From Deltaproteobacteria bacterium HGW-Deltaproteobacteria-8 (GTDB lineage Bacteria; Desulfobacterota; Desulfovibrionia; Desulfovibrionales; Desulfovibrionaceae): a DNA stretch of 64,000 bases. The stretch is taken from assembly GCA_002840405.1 (NCBI GenBank), contig PHAR01000011.1, positions 21,302 through 85,301 of the forward strand, in the 5' to 3' direction. The position numbers were made by a program, and so were the translations under genes. Positions 43,415-51,460 of the stretch are shown in pieces; positions within the stretch are counted from its first letter, which is position 1, and each line of letters begins with the position of its first letter. Below the pieces are notes generated by a model. It was not told the origin of the DNA, searched no databases, and saw only the letters and a program-made list of their open reading frames with translations.

Positions 43415-44488
43415 TCAGGCCGGACCAGCCGAACCCTTCGCTTTCGTCTCCAGCACCCGGCCCAGGTGGAAATCCATCCGGCGTGCGCTCAAGAGCCCCA
43501 GGCCGATGTTCGTCATGGTCACCAGCGCGTGGGCCAGGATGGCGAAGGCCAGGGCCTGCTCCGCCCCCACCCCGAACATGGACAGCACCAGGACGCTGGC
43601 CCCGTGCACCGTTCCCAGCCCCGAGGGCGTGGGCACCAGCATGATGCCGACAACCGTCAGGAAGGTCACGAACACCGCGGCCGTCATCGTTGGCTCCATG
43701 CTGACCGAACGCATGCCCCAGTAGTTGAGGGCGATGATGCAGCCCCAGGTGCTGAGAGCCAGGGCAAACGCGGGCAGCGAGGTGCGCAGGTGGAAGAGCA
43801 CGCGCAGCCCGTTGATGCCTGCCCGGAGCCTCTCCACGATGCTCTCCACCGGCAGGGGCAGCCGGGACAGCACCGCGCGCGCCAGGGCGACCAGGCGCTC
43901 CTCCAGCAGGGTGGCCAGGAGCATGAGGGAGACGATGGCGCCAAAGGCCAGGAGGTAGCTCGAACCGCTCTGGACCAGGCCCACCGCCGCCGCTCCGTGG
44001 GGCGAGAAGCCGGGCAGCGTGGCCAGAAAGATCGTCAGGATGGAGAGGAGCCCGAGCAGCCGGTCCACCAGGATCATGGAAAGGATCTCGGTGCCCCTGA
44101 GGGACGCCCGGCGCGAGAGCGCCAGGGCCATGGCGAACTCCCCGGCGCGGAAGGGCAGAACGCTGTTGACCATGTTGCAGATGTTGTTGGCGTGGAACAG
44201 CTCGCCCAGGGGCACCGCCCGGCGCATCAACACATGCTGGCGCAGCGTGTGCAGCAGCAGGCTGGCCAGGTGGCAGGCCAAAAGCGCCGCCAACGGCCAG
44301 AGCCGCGCCTGGAGCAGGAGCGCGCCCAGGCGGCGCATGTCGATGACAAAAAAGGCCACGCCCAGGAGCGCCGCCACCAGCAGCGCGGGAAAGATGAATT
44401 TTTTTGCCAGCGCAGCCGGGGCCAGGCGCGGCGTGGCCAGGGTCGGCGTGGTCGGCGCTCCGGCGTGCTGGGCTCCGGGCTCAGCCAA
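43415..44488 (-). CDS. Lipid flippase/LPG-synthase-like membrane protein (UPF0104)
   Basis: This 357-residue protein seems to start at a TTG at 44488, overlapping the end of the SIS gene by 8 bases; no ATG is available before residue 51. Eight to nine membrane helices and the patterns NICNMVNSVLPFRAGEFAMA and VPTPSGLGTVHG match the lysylphosphatidylglycerol synthase transmembrane (AglD/MprF-N) family. Such proteins appear in polysaccharide loci as candidate flippases or polyprenyl-glycan transferases. It is co-directional with the sugar isomerase gene and forms a small leftward operon facing the main one. Confidence 0.8.
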   Translation of the reverse strand: MAEPGAQHAGAPTTPTLATPRLAPAALAKKFIFPALLVAALLGVAFFVIDMRRLGALLLQARLWPLAALLACHLASLLLHTLRQHVLMRRAVPLGELFHANNICNMVNSVLPFRAGEFAMALALSRRASLRGTEILSMILVDRLLGLLSILTIFLATLPGFSPHGAAAVGLVQSGSSYLLAFGAIVSLMLLATLLEERLVALARAVLSRLPLPVESIVERLRAGINGLRVLFHLRTSLPAFALALSTWGCIIALNYWGMRSVSMEPTMTAAVFVTFLTVVGIMLVPTPSGLGTVHGASVLVLSMFGVGAEQALAFAILAHALVTMTNIGLGLLSARRMDFHLGRVLETKAKGSAGPA

Positions 44489-45062
44489 GCGATTTGGCCC
44501 ACATCACCGCGTCCACCCAGTGGTGCAGTATGGCCGCGTGGCTGGTCTCGGCATAGCTGTAAGAGTCTGCGGGCACGTAGAAGTTCAGGTCGCCCAGGCC
44601 GCGCAGGGTGTTGTCCGGGCGCATGGCCGTGAGCGTGACCACCATGCCCCCGCGTTCGCGGGCCAGTTGCGCCGCTTTGACCACGTTGGGCGAATTGCCG
44701 GAGCTGCTGACCAGCACGACCATGTCACCGGGGCGTATGTGCCAGGACAGGGGCTCGGCAAAGATGTCCTCGTAGCAGAAGTCGTTGCCCACGCACGTGA
44801 TGAGCGCCGGGTCCGTGAAGACCATGGTGCGCATCCGGGTGTTCTTGGCAATGTCCGTGGAAAAGTGGCTGGCCATGGAGGCGCTGGCCCCGTTGCCCGC
44901 GAAGAAGGCGCAGCCCTCGCGCCGGGCCACCTCCAGGGTGCGCCGCACCCAGACCTGCAGCCCCTGGCTGCCGAGTTCGCTCCCCTCGGCGTCGCGCACG
45001 GAAAGGGCGCGCATGGCCTCCATTAGCTCAAGGATGGACTGTTCCCACTCGAGTGTCTGCAT
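44481..45062 (-). CDS. SIS-domain sugar isomerase, GmhA-like
   Basis: This 193-residue protein has the SIS fold: FFAGNGASASMASHFSTDIAKN (first loop), VVLVSSSGNSPNVVKAAQLARERG (second loop) and HAAILHHWVDAVMW at the end. The closest pattern is phosphoheptose isomerase GmhA (sedoheptulose-7-phosphate to heptose-7-phosphate), including the zinc-ligand region near the C-terminus. With an HldE-like kinase/nucleotidyltransferase across the locus, a heptose-like nucleotide sugar is a reasonable product. The real substrate is unproven. Confidence 0.82.
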   Translation of the reverse strand: MQTLEWEQSILELMEAMRALSVRDAEGSELGSQGLQVWVRRTLEVARREGCAFFAGNGASASMASHFSTDIAKNTRMRTMVFTDPALITCVGNDFCYEDIFAEPLSWHIRPGDMVVLVSSSGNSPNVVKAAQLARERGGMVVTLTAMRPDNTLRGLGDLNFYVPADSYSYAETSHAAILHHWVDAVMWAKSLG

Positions 45063-45167
45063 GGCTCTGTCTGGTGTCCCTCTGGTTGTCTGCTACAGTG
45101 GCTCAGATTAATCCAGGCAGTATGACTACGCGATTTGCCCTGGCTGCGCAACAACGGCAGTCCTCCC

Positions 45168-45330
45168 CCGGAAAGGGGCCAACCGCGCGCGGGGCTTTTC
45201 GGAGTCTTCGACGAAAAACCCGTGCGCTATTGCCAGGCCAAGCCTAGCCGACGTATCCGCCCAGACCACCCCGGCACAGGCCAATGGGGGGTCCAGGGGG
45301 CCTCAGGCCCCCTTGGCCGACGGAGGCTCT
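45168..45330 (-). repeat. Composite palindromic repeat, copy A
   Basis: Read on the minus strand this is [GGGGGCCTGAGGCCCCC]-[CCCCCCATTGGCCTG]-[GCCGGGG]-[GGCTAGGC]-long hairpin. The hairpin (45178-45233) pairs CCGCGCGCGGGGCTTTTCG with CGAAAAACCCGTGCGC. It aligns over about 150 bases with the copy at 59155 in opposite orientation. Its outer end overlaps the last codons of the DUF3795 gene. Confidence 0.75.
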
Positions 45331-45782
45331 TGCCACGGCTCCGGCCGCCGGAGGCCGGCGGGTCCGTCGCGCAGGATGCGTTGGCCATTTTTGCGCCAGC
45401 GTTCGAGCAGTCCTTGGGGCAGGCCGGGGTTTTCGCAGGGGAAGTCCGGGCACAGGCCGCAGAAGCTGATGTTGCGTTCCAGGGCGCAGGCGCGCACGCC
45501 GCAGTTGCCGAGCAGGCAGCCTCCCTCGCGGCAGCCCTGGCAGGAGCCTTGGGCCAGGAAGTCGAGGAATTGTGAGGCTTGCGGGTAGTGGCTCAGGGCC
45601 GGGTTCATGGCCGAGAGGCGTGTGGCGTAGCTGGCGAAGTTCGGACCGAGCAGGTCGGCCAGGGCGCGTGCGTGGCTGCGGATGGCACCGCCGGTGAAGG
45701 CCAGGCAGCCGCCGCAGTACAGTCCGCAGGGCGCAACGAGGCGGGTGAGTTCCTGGCCGGTGGGGGTGCTGCTGCGGGGCAT
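45303..45782 (-). CDS. DUF3795 Cys-rich protein
   Basis: This protein is 159 residues from the ATG at 45782 (AGGAGG five bases upstream). Cys-rich segments typical of DUF3795 are present: LVAPCGLYCGGCLAF, CQGCREGGCLLGNCGVRACAL and ISFCGLCPDFPCEN. The Cys spacing suggests zinc or Fe-S binding. Function is unknown. The last 10-15 residues (PWQEPPSAKGA) are encoded by the intergenic repeat, so the natural C-terminus may have been replaced by repeat insertion. Confidence 0.78.
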   Translation of the reverse strand: MPRSSTPTGQELTRLVAPCGLYCGGCLAFTGGAIRSHARALADLLGPNFASYATRLSAMNPALSHYPQASQFLDFLAQGSCQGCREGGCLLGNCGVRACALERNISFCGLCPDFPCENPGLPQGLLERWRKNGQRILRDGPAGLRRPEPWQEPPSAKGA

Positions 45783-45903
45783 GGGACCTCCTTGGGGGGG
45801 GCTGGCGGTCGGCATCTTGTAATTGGTTTTGGCGTGTACGCCAAGGGGGGCTTGGGGAGGTTCGGGCTTGGCCTGGCAGAAATGGTCCGCCTGTTTTGAC
45901 CTG

Positions 45904-46827
45904 TCAGGCCGGGCGGTTGGCCAGGATCACGCCCGCCAGGACCATGGCCCCGCCAATGACCAGGGGCAGCCCCACGGTCTCGCCCAAGAGCGCGGTGGAC
46001 AGGAGCGTGGCGAACACAGGCACGAGGTTGATGAAGATGCTGGCGCGCGGCGCGCCCAGGGCGTGGATGCCGTCGTGGTACCAGAGGAAGGCCAGGCCTG
46101 TGGCGCCGACGCCCAGGAACAGCAGGTTGGCCCAGACCAGCCCGCTGGCGGCCAGGGCCTGTGGCACCAGCCCGGTCATGAGCGCGGGCGGCAGCAGCAT
46201 GGCGTTGCCCAGCAGGCAGGACCAGGTGACTGCGGCCAGCGGCGTGATCTTGCGCACCACGTGCCCGCCGCCGATGGAATAGGCGGACCAGGCCACCACG
46301 CAGCCCAGGATGAGCAGGTCGCCGGGGTTGGCCCCGTGGGTGAACAGCGCGCGCGGGTCGCCGCCGGACAGGATCACGGCCACGCCCAGCAGGGACAGGG
46401 CGATGCCCAGGGCCTTCAAGGCCGTGGTGGGTGCGCGCAGCACCACGGCGGAATACAGGGCCACGGCCGAGGGCACGCAGGCCACGATCATGGCCGCCCG
46501 GGCCGCCGGGATGAGCGCCAGGCCGGAGAAGAACATGGCGTTGTACAAAAACACGCCGGTGAAGCCCAGAAAGGCCACGCCGCCCCAGGCCCCGCGCGGC
46601 GGCTTGGGCCAGCTGTGGTCGGCCCGGCAGGAGAGCAGGTACAAGAACACCGAGGCTGAGGAAAAGCGCAGGAACGCCGCCGGGAACGGCCCCATCTCCT
46701 GGGCCACGTAGCGCCCGGAGACCCAGGTGCCGCCCCACAGGGCCATGCAGGCGGTCAGCTTGGCGTAGACGATCAGCCGCGCCCTTTTCTGGTCTGCCTC
46801 GATATTTGGTCCGATCTCCGGCGTCAC
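45904..46827 (-). CDS. DMT-superfamily transporter (EamA family)
   Basis: This protein is 307 residues from a GTG at 46827 that overlaps the cyclase stop (GTGA), with GGGGG seven bases before it. It has ten hydrophobic helices as two EamA repeats (ACMALWGGTWVSGRYVAQ and LILGCVVAWSAYSIGG at the repeat starts), and the end GGAMVLAGVILANRP is typical. EamA proteins usually export amino acids or metabolites. Coupling to a cyclase suggests that the enzyme's product or a related metabolite is exported. Confidence 0.85.
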   Translation of the reverse strand: MTPEIGPNIEADQKRARLIVYAKLTACMALWGGTWVSGRYVAQEMGPFPAAFLRFSSASVFLYLLSCRADHSWPKPPRGAWGGVAFLGFTGVFLYNAMFFSGLALIPAARAAMIVACVPSAVALYSAVVLRAPTTALKALGIALSLLGVAVILSGGDPRALFTHGANPGDLLILGCVVAWSAYSIGGGHVVRKITPLAAVTWSCLLGNAMLLPPALMTGLVPQALAASGLVWANLLFLGVGATGLAFLWYHDGIHALGAPRASIFINLVPVFATLLSTALLGETVGLPLVIGGAMVLAGVILANRPA

Positions 46828-47522
46828 GACACGCCCCCGGGCAAAAGCGCGGCCGCGCGCACGGGCGAGCCGTCCAGCCCGAGCACCGGCAGGCACAGAA
46901 ACTCGAAGCCCGACGCCGGGAGCCGGTCCAGCCCGCAGAGGTTCTCCACGATGACGAGCCCGGCCCCCAGGAGCAGCCGGTGCGCAGGGAGTTGGCACGT
47001 GCCGGTTGCGCAGCCTGCCTCATGTTGGTCACTTGTTTCATATGGGTCGACGCTGGCCGCATCCAGACCGATGCCTGACAGCCCCAGCCCGGCCAGCAGC
47101 AGCGCGGCCTCGGGCGTCAGGTGCGCGCCCCGGGTGAAGTAGTCCGCCTCGCCCCAGCGCGCCGCATCGCCCGTCAGCAGCAGCACAAAGGCCGGGGCCT
47201 GCGCCCGCAGCCACACCAGATGCGGCTCAAGGTCCTGCCCCTGCACGGCCAGCCCGGCCCGGTCCCGCACATCAAGCACCACCCCCGGCCCAGCGAAGCG
47301 CGAAAGCGGCAGGTCGCATAGCGCCTCGCCATCAGCCAGCACATGGGCCGGGGCGTCCACATGGGTGCCGCTGTGCGCGGGCAGGCCCGCCAGGTGCGAC
47401 AGGAAACCGTCGGTTTCGAGCACGCCCATGGGCGCGAGGGTCACGGGCGGATCGCCGGGAAACAGGGGCATGCCCGGAGACACGGGCCAGGACAGGTCGA
47501 GGATGTGCTTGGGTGCGCGCAT
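46824..47522 (-). CDS. Cyclase / kynurenine-formamidase-like metal hydrolase
   Basis: This protein is 232 residues from an ATG at 47522. The metal-binding motif HSGTHVDAPAH (HxGTHxDxPxH) sits near residue 50 and is diagnostic for the cyclase/KynB family. LSWPVSPGMPLFPGDPP lies at the start and a distal ligand region DQHEAGC replaces the usual SxDxxxS. Family members hydrolyse N-formylkynurenine or other amides and esters. The substrate is uncertain. Its stop overlaps the transporter start. The ribosome site is weak. Confidence 0.8.
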   Translation of the reverse strand: MRAPKHILDLSWPVSPGMPLFPGDPPVTLAPMGVLETDGFLSHLAGLPAHSGTHVDAPAHVLADGEALCDLPLSRFAGPGVVLDVRDRAGLAVQGQDLEPHLVWLRAQAPAFVLLLTGDAARWGEADYFTRGAHLTPEAALLLAGLGLSGIGLDAASVDPYETSDQHEAGCATGTCQLPAHRLLLGAGLVIVENLCGLDRLPASGFEFLCLPVLGLDGSPVRAAALLPGGVS

Positions 47523-47597
47523 GGGCGCGAAATACGCCCCTTGAGCCAGGCTGGCAAGGGTGGGCCAGCTTGGCGCTGGCAAGGGGCAGGGCCAAAA

Positions 47598-47630
47598 GGG
47601 GCAGGGCGGAGCCGCTCCGCCCCCCTTTTT
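47598..47630. terminator. Bidirectional terminator after mdh
   Basis: GGGCGGAGC and GCTCCGCCC form the stem. On the plus strand it is followed by CCCCTTTTTT and on the minus strand by GCCCCTTTT. It follows the leftward mdh gene and precedes the cyclase gene. Confidence 0.65.
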
Positions 47631-47674
47631 TGCTTTGGGTCGGCAGGATCTTTTGGTCGACAGGCCTTGCAGCG

Positions 47675-48607
47675 CTACTTCGGCTCGTCCAACAGGGCCA
47701 GCTGGCTGCGTATCTTCGCGGCGCTGGCGGTGAGCTTCTGCCGCTCCGCGTCCGTGAGTTCGATGGTCATGACTTCCTCGATGCCGTTGGATCCGAGCTT
47801 TACCGGCACGCCAACGAAGGTGTCGTTGATGCCGTACTCGCCCGTGAGGTAGGTCGCGCAGGGCAGGATCTTCTTCTTGTTCATGACCACGGCCGCCACC
47901 ATCTGCACCACGGCCGAGGCCGGGGCGTAGAAGGCGCTGGTGCGCATGAGCCGGATGATCTCGGCCCCGCCGTCGCGGGTGCGCTGGATGAGGGTCTCCA
48001 GCTTTTCCGGGGACAGAAGCTCGGGCAGCGGGATGCCCGCAACGGTGGAGTACCGCGGGATGGGCACCATGTCCTCGCCGTGCTCGCCCAGGACCATGGC
48101 CTGGACGTTCTCCACGCTGACGCCCAGCTCCTTGGCGATGAAGTACTGGAAGCGGCTGGAGTCGAGGATGCCGGCCATGCCCGTGACGCGCGTGCGCGGG
48201 AGCTGTCCGGCGCGCATGGCCACGTGGCACATGACGTTCAGCGGGTTGCTGACGATGATGTAGAAGGCGTAGGGGCTGAACTTGGCCGCGTTGGCAACGC
48301 ACTCGCCGACGATGGAGGCGTTGATCCGGAGCAGGTCGTCGCGGCTCATGCCCTCCTTGCGCGTGGCCCCGGCGGTGATGACCACCACGTCGGAGTTGCG
48401 GGTCTCCTCCAGGTTGTCGCCGCAGATGCAGGCGGGTTCGAGCAGGTCGATGGGGCTGGCCTCCAGGATGTCCAGGGCGATGCCCTCGGCCTTGCCCGGC
48501 GCCTTGTCCACCAGCACGACGCTCTTGCAGAGCTTGCGCTCGATGAGCCTGCGGGTGACGGCCCCGCCCACATTGCCTGCGCCGAAGACGGTGATCTTGC
48601 CGTTCAT
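47675..48607 (-). CDS. mdh: Malate dehydrogenase (LDH-like type)
   Basis: This 310-residue protein begins KITVFGAGNVGGAVTRRL (Rossmann fold, NAD). VVITAGATRKEGMSRDDLLR carries the Arg that selects malate over lactate in LDH-like MDHs, SNPLNVMCHVAM follows, and the catalytic His is in GEHGEDMVP. It interconverts malate and oxaloacetate in the cytosol. GGAGG lies before the ATG and a promoter with TTGACA upstream. It stands alone between terminator elements. Confidence 0.92.
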   Translation of the reverse strand: MNGKITVFGAGNVGGAVTRRLIERKLCKSVVLVDKAPGKAEGIALDILEASPIDLLEPACICGDNLEETRNSDVVVITAGATRKEGMSRDDLLRINASIVGECVANAAKFSPYAFYIIVSNPLNVMCHVAMRAGQLPRTRVTGMAGILDSSRFQYFIAKELGVSVENVQAMVLGEHGEDMVPIPRYSTVAGIPLPELLSPEKLETLIQRTRDGGAEIIRLMRTSAFYAPASAVVQMVAAVVMNKKKILPCATYLTGEYGINDTFVGVPVKLGSNGIEEVMTIELTDAERQKLTASAAKIRSQLALLDEPK

Positions 48608-48647
48608 TGAGATCCTCCTGTTCGGGTCAGGGTCGTTCCCTTATCTG

Positions 48648-48676
48648 CGTATCACCCCGGCGTCGGGATTTGTCAA
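48648..48676 (-). promoter_or_regulatory. Candidate sigma-70 promoter of mdh
   Basis: On the minus strand TTGACA (48676-48671), 17 bases, then GATACG (48653-48648), about 40 bases before the mdh ATG. Confidence 0.5.
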
Positions 48677-48730
48677 ATACCGCAGCCAGGCATGGGCCTG
48701 CGGCCCCTGTGCTGCTCATCCCTGGCCCAG

Positions 48731-48823
48731 CAAGCCGAAAGGGCTGTTTCAGGTCCTCTCTGAAACAGCCCTTTCGGCGCAATTGCGGGTGCCTCAGGCC
48801 CCCACACAGCCTGCGAAGCATAT
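48731..48823 (-). repeat. Hairpin repeat family 1, copy F2
   Basis: A perfect 19-bp stem GCCGAAAGGGCTGTTTCAG with its complement (48734-48778) and a 7-base loop, then a degenerate GGGCCTGAGG-type module and AATATGCTTCGCAGGC, which recurs next to the copy at 62774. It lies at the 3' end of the leftward bactofilin gene. Confidence 0.8.
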
Positions 48824-48827
48824 TCTC

Positions 48828-49346
48828 TCAGCCGCCGTCCTCGTTCTGGGCCTGGGCGGCGTCGCCTGCGGGTTCGGTGCAGCAGGCTGTGGGCATGGTG
48901 AGGGCGGTGCGCGCGCTGGAGTTGGGCAGGTAGGGCAGATCCTGGCCTTCCAAGGCTTCGGCCGGGGGGGTGACCAGGTGGACGCGGTTCATCTCGATGG
49001 TGCCGTTGATGATGGCGCCGTCATCCATGCCCAGGGCCGGGGTGACGAGCAGGCCATCGACCACGGCGTTTTCGTGCAGATGCACATGCCGGGAGGCGCG
49101 CACGGTGCCGATGATGGTGCCGTTGGCGTTCAGGCTGGAAACTTCGATTTCGCCCTTGACCACTGCCTCGCGGCCCAGGATCAGCGTGCCGGGAGAACTG
49201 ATGTTTCCCTGGAAATTGCCGTCAATGCGCACCGAGCCCTCAAAGTGCAGGTGCCCGGTGAAGCGCGTGCCGGTTCCCAGGAATGCGTTGAGCTCTCCGG
49301 ACGAATTATCCGAAGACTCAGAAAATAATTTGGAAAACCACTTCAT
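48828..49346 (-). CDS. Bactofilin
   Basis: This 172-residue protein has a bactofilin (DUF583) core of repeated short beta strands forming a right-handed helix (TGTRFTGHLHFEGSVRIDGNFQGNI, GTLILGREAVVKGEIEV in parts, GLLVTPALGMDDGAIINGTIEM). A short polar N-terminus and a disordered C-terminal tail with two Cys flank it. Bactofilins polymerise without nucleotide and act as cytoskeletal scaffolds for envelope growth or appendages. The N-terminal MKWFSKLF may be a membrane-targeting amphipathic segment. It is monocistronic. Upstream is the small palindrome TATACGTGGTATA (49392-49404), which overlaps a possible -10. Confidence 0.9.
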   Translation of the reverse strand: MKWFSKLFSESSDNSSGELNAFLGTGTRFTGHLHFEGSVRIDGNFQGNISSPGTLILGREAVVKGEIEVSSLNANGTIIGTVRASRHVHLHENAVVDGLLVTPALGMDDGAIINGTIEMNRVHLVTPPAEALEGQDLPYLPNSSARTALTMPTACCTEPAGDAAQAQNEDGG

Positions 49347-49454
49347 TACAAGCCTCGCTGGACGCTTGTTGATTCAGCGCCAGCAAAACACTATACGTGG
49401 TATACAGAAAAATCTAGCATTATTTGGTTTGTAGTCCCGCCAGGGGCAGGGCGG

Positions 49455-50204
49455 CTATTTTCGGGTCATGTCGCTCCAGGCCCAGACCACCCGGCCCGCG
49501 ATGGCGTGGGACAGCTCGCCGCCGTAGTCGCGGTTCAGGCGATACACCGAGGGCGGGAAGTCGCGCGAGTTGTCGGAGTAGAAGACCAGCTCCATGTCCC
49601 CGTCCACGTGCCGGGTGCTGACGCGCTTGACCGCGCAGCCGCCCTCCGGCCCTGGCTCACAGACGAGCATGATCTTGCCCGCCGGGTCGGGCGAGCGCTC
49701 GGCGCGGTCCACGAGCACGATGTCGCCGGGGTGCAGCGTGGGCGTCATGGACAGCTCGTTCTTGCCGATCTCGACGGCCACAAGGTCGGTGCGGAAGCGG
49801 ATGGACTCGTGGTGCCGCCAGACGAGCACCCAGCCCCGGATCTGGTCCTCGGGCACGCGGCCCGGACCGGCGGCCACGGGCTCGCTGGCCAGGGGCACGG
49901 CGAAGTAGTCCTCGGCGGCCGGAGGCGTGGCGTCCCGGCTGGCGCCAGTGGTTCGCGGGGTGACAAAGCAGACCTCGCGCGCGCCCTCGGCCTCCAGGGT
50001 CTCCGGCAGCACGATGCGCGCCGAAAGCCCGTCCAGGATGCGGCCCAGGGATTCGACGGACAGGCCGCGCTCGCCTTCCATGAAACGGTTCAGCTGCGAG
50101 GGGTCGATGCCCAGGGCGTCGGCCATGCGTTTGCGGTTGGCGTAGGCCTTGTTTTCGCCCACCTGAGCCCAGAGCATCTCTCGCAAATTGCTGGTGAAGT
50201 CCAC
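49455..50204 (-). CDS. S24-type transcriptional repressor with N-terminal HTH
   Basis: This protein is 249 residues from a GTG at 50204 with AAGGGGAAC upstream. The N-terminal third is a helix-turn-helix (RKRMADALGIDPSQLNRFMEG, residues 24-44). The C-terminal S24/LexA-like peptidase domain has SMTPTLHPGDIVLVD with Ser152 and CAVKRVS with Lys193, 41 residues apart. An Ala112-Gly113 pair lies 39-40 residues before Ser152, the spacing of self-cleaving phage repressors. It resembles CI-like repressors and could respond to RecA. No prophage genes are immediately adjacent. An AT-rich control region lies upstream. Confidence 0.85.
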   Translation of the reverse strand: MDFTSNLREMLWAQVGENKAYANRKRMADALGIDPSQLNRFMEGERGLSVESLGRILDGLSARIVLPETLEAEGAREVCFVTPRTTGASRDATPPAAEDYFAVPLASEPVAAGPGRVPEDQIRGWVLVWRHHESIRFRTDLVAVEIGKNELSMTPTLHPGDIVLVDRAERSPDPAGKIMLVCEPGPEGGCAVKRVSTRHVDGDMELVFYSDNSRDFPPSVYRLNRDYGGELSHAIAGRVVWAWSDMTRK

Positions 50205-50261
50205 GGCGTTCCCCTTGTTTGGCGCGCCGGGGAGGCGCGCAGTTAGTCGTGTGGCATATCT

Positions 50262-50346
50262 ATACAACATTTTTTGGCCATGTCCACATTTTTATGGTCT
50301 TGATGTATTGACAAAATAATATACTTTTGACAAAGTGTCCGCATGG
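50262..50346. promoter_or_regulatory. AT-rich control region with palindrome, upstream of the S24 repressor
   Basis: This stretch is sharply more AT-rich than the rest of the window. It holds two TTGACA copies 19 bases apart (50308 and 50327), a TATACT, and the inverted repeat TGTCCGCATGGACA (50337-50350), a possible operator. TGGACA-16-TATAGA on the minus strand could drive the repressor. 50346-50685 has no convincing gene. Confidence 0.45.
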
Positions 50347-50685
50347 ACAACGGCAACATTCATTCTCGGTGAAGCCCCGGGGATCCTTTCGTCTCGGACT
50401 GAAAAAGAACCGAGTGTGGCGAGAACAGCGCCAGCAGCTTGTATATGGTTGAATATCCTGCCACCTGGCCAGGATTGGCCTGTGGAGTGGCCGGAGCAAG
50501 AATGTGGTCAATTGACAATTCATTACTTGCCCAGGCTGAGGCGGCGGCAGTCTCGCAGCGGAGCGTAGGCGTGCCGTCTGGCAAAGCGATGGCTTGTGCC
50601 AAAGGCCACTGCCCGCGCGAAGGAGCCGCCGGACGTATGTATCTCCCCTTGTGACTGGGCCAGACAAAACACCATGGAGACGGGC

Positions 50686-50922
50686 ATGGACATCTGCATC
50701 AAGGGCGCACGCGCCATCTGCGAGGCCGTGGGCGAGAACCCCAAGCAAATCAACTTCCTTGTGGCGGAACTCGGCCTGCCGGCCTGGAGGCGGGGCGGGG
50801 CCGGCTCCTGGCGGGCCTTGCCCGAGGACCTCAAGCGCTGGATGCTGCAGCAGCGCAACAGCCACCTGCCCATTGCCAACGACGCGCAGGCTCCGGTCTT
50901 GACGGACTGTAAAGGAACCTGA
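50686..50922 (+). CDS. Small HTH/AlpA-like DNA-binding protein
   Basis: This protein is 78 residues from the ATG at 50686 (GGAG six bases upstream); 50674 is an alternative start. The sequence GARAICEAVGENPKQINFLV followed by LGLPAWRRGGAGSWRAL and LKRWMLQQ matches the MerR-like/HTH_17 layout of excisionase or AlpA-type proteins: helix, turn, helix, wing, and a last helix. It probably binds DNA. It lies alone between the S24 repressor and a sigma-54 promoter. Confidence 0.6.
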   Translation: MDICIKGARAICEAVGENPKQINFLVAELGLPAWRRGGAGSWRALPEDLKRWMLQQRNSHLPIANDAQAPVLTDCKGT

Positions 50923-51008
50923 CACCTGGCCTGGGCAAAAGCCTGGGCAGCTCCCCGCACCAAAAGTGATTACGCTTATATCCCTGCCGGATGCCGGAGT
51001 GTTCTCCC

Positions 51009-51024
51009 TGGCACGGGTCTTGCC
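51009..51024 (+). promoter_or_regulatory. Sigma-54 promoter (-24/-12) of the receiver/TSUP operon
   Basis: TGGCACGGGTCTTGCC matches the RpoN consensus TGGCACG-N4-TTGC exactly, with GG and GC ten bases apart. Predicted start is near 51035, just before the GGGAGG of the first gene. An enhancer-binding protein is expected but none is encoded in the window. Confidence 0.75.
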
Positions 51025-51052
51025 TAGTGCCCGTGTAACGGGGAGGCATGGC

Positions 51053-51460
51053 ATGGCGATGGGCGCACGACCGCGACTGGCGATTCTGGACCGGAACCCC
51101 CATGTGCGGGAGTTCCTGTGCCGGGAGTTCGAGGCCAACGGCTTCGCGGCCACGCCCCTGCGCGATGCGGTGGAGCTCGCAGCCAGCCTGTCCTCCCAGG
51201 CGCCGCCGGAGGTGGTGGTGCTGGACCCCGAGGGCTTTGGCGCCACAGGGGACCGGACCGGGCAGCTGGTCGGGCGGCTGGGCGAGATCGCCTCGCGGGT
51301 GCCGCTGGTGCTGCATGTGTTTCCCGAGGCCGAGGTCCCGGCCGGGGGCTGGGGCGCGGCCGGCGCGCTGGTGGTGGAGAAGCAGGCCGACTCGCGCGAG
51401 CTGGAACGGGCTGTCCGGGCCGCGCTGAACGGCTGGGGCGGAAGGCTGGAGGGGGCATGA
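51053..51460 (+). CDS. Degenerate receiver-domain protein
   Basis: This protein is 135 residues from the ATG at 51053 (GGGAGG six bases upstream). It has a receiver-like fold: RLAILDRNPHVREFLCREFE, VVVLDPEGFG with a candidate phospho-Asp, and LVVEKQADSREL with a Lys near the end. The conserved DD pair at the beginning is reduced to one Asp, so phosphorylation may be impaired. Its stop overlaps the start of the next, canonical receiver gene. It may be a pseudo-receiver that works with it. Confidence 0.7.
   Translation: MAMGARPRLAILDRNPHVREFLCREFEANGFAATPLRDAVELAASLSSQAPPEVVVLDPEGFGATGDRTGQLVGRLGEIASRVPLVLHVFPEAEVPAGGWGAAGALVVEKQADSRELERAVRAALNGWGGRLEGA

Noticed and set aside
50578..50593. TGGCAAAGCGATGGCT as a third RpoN site before the HTH gene.
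   Set aside because: GG-N10-GC spacing is right but both halves deviate from consensus; too weak to list.
50335..50602. Short frames in both directions between the S24 repressor and the HTH protein.
   Set aside because: No ribosome site, no domain and mixed composition; better explained as control region.
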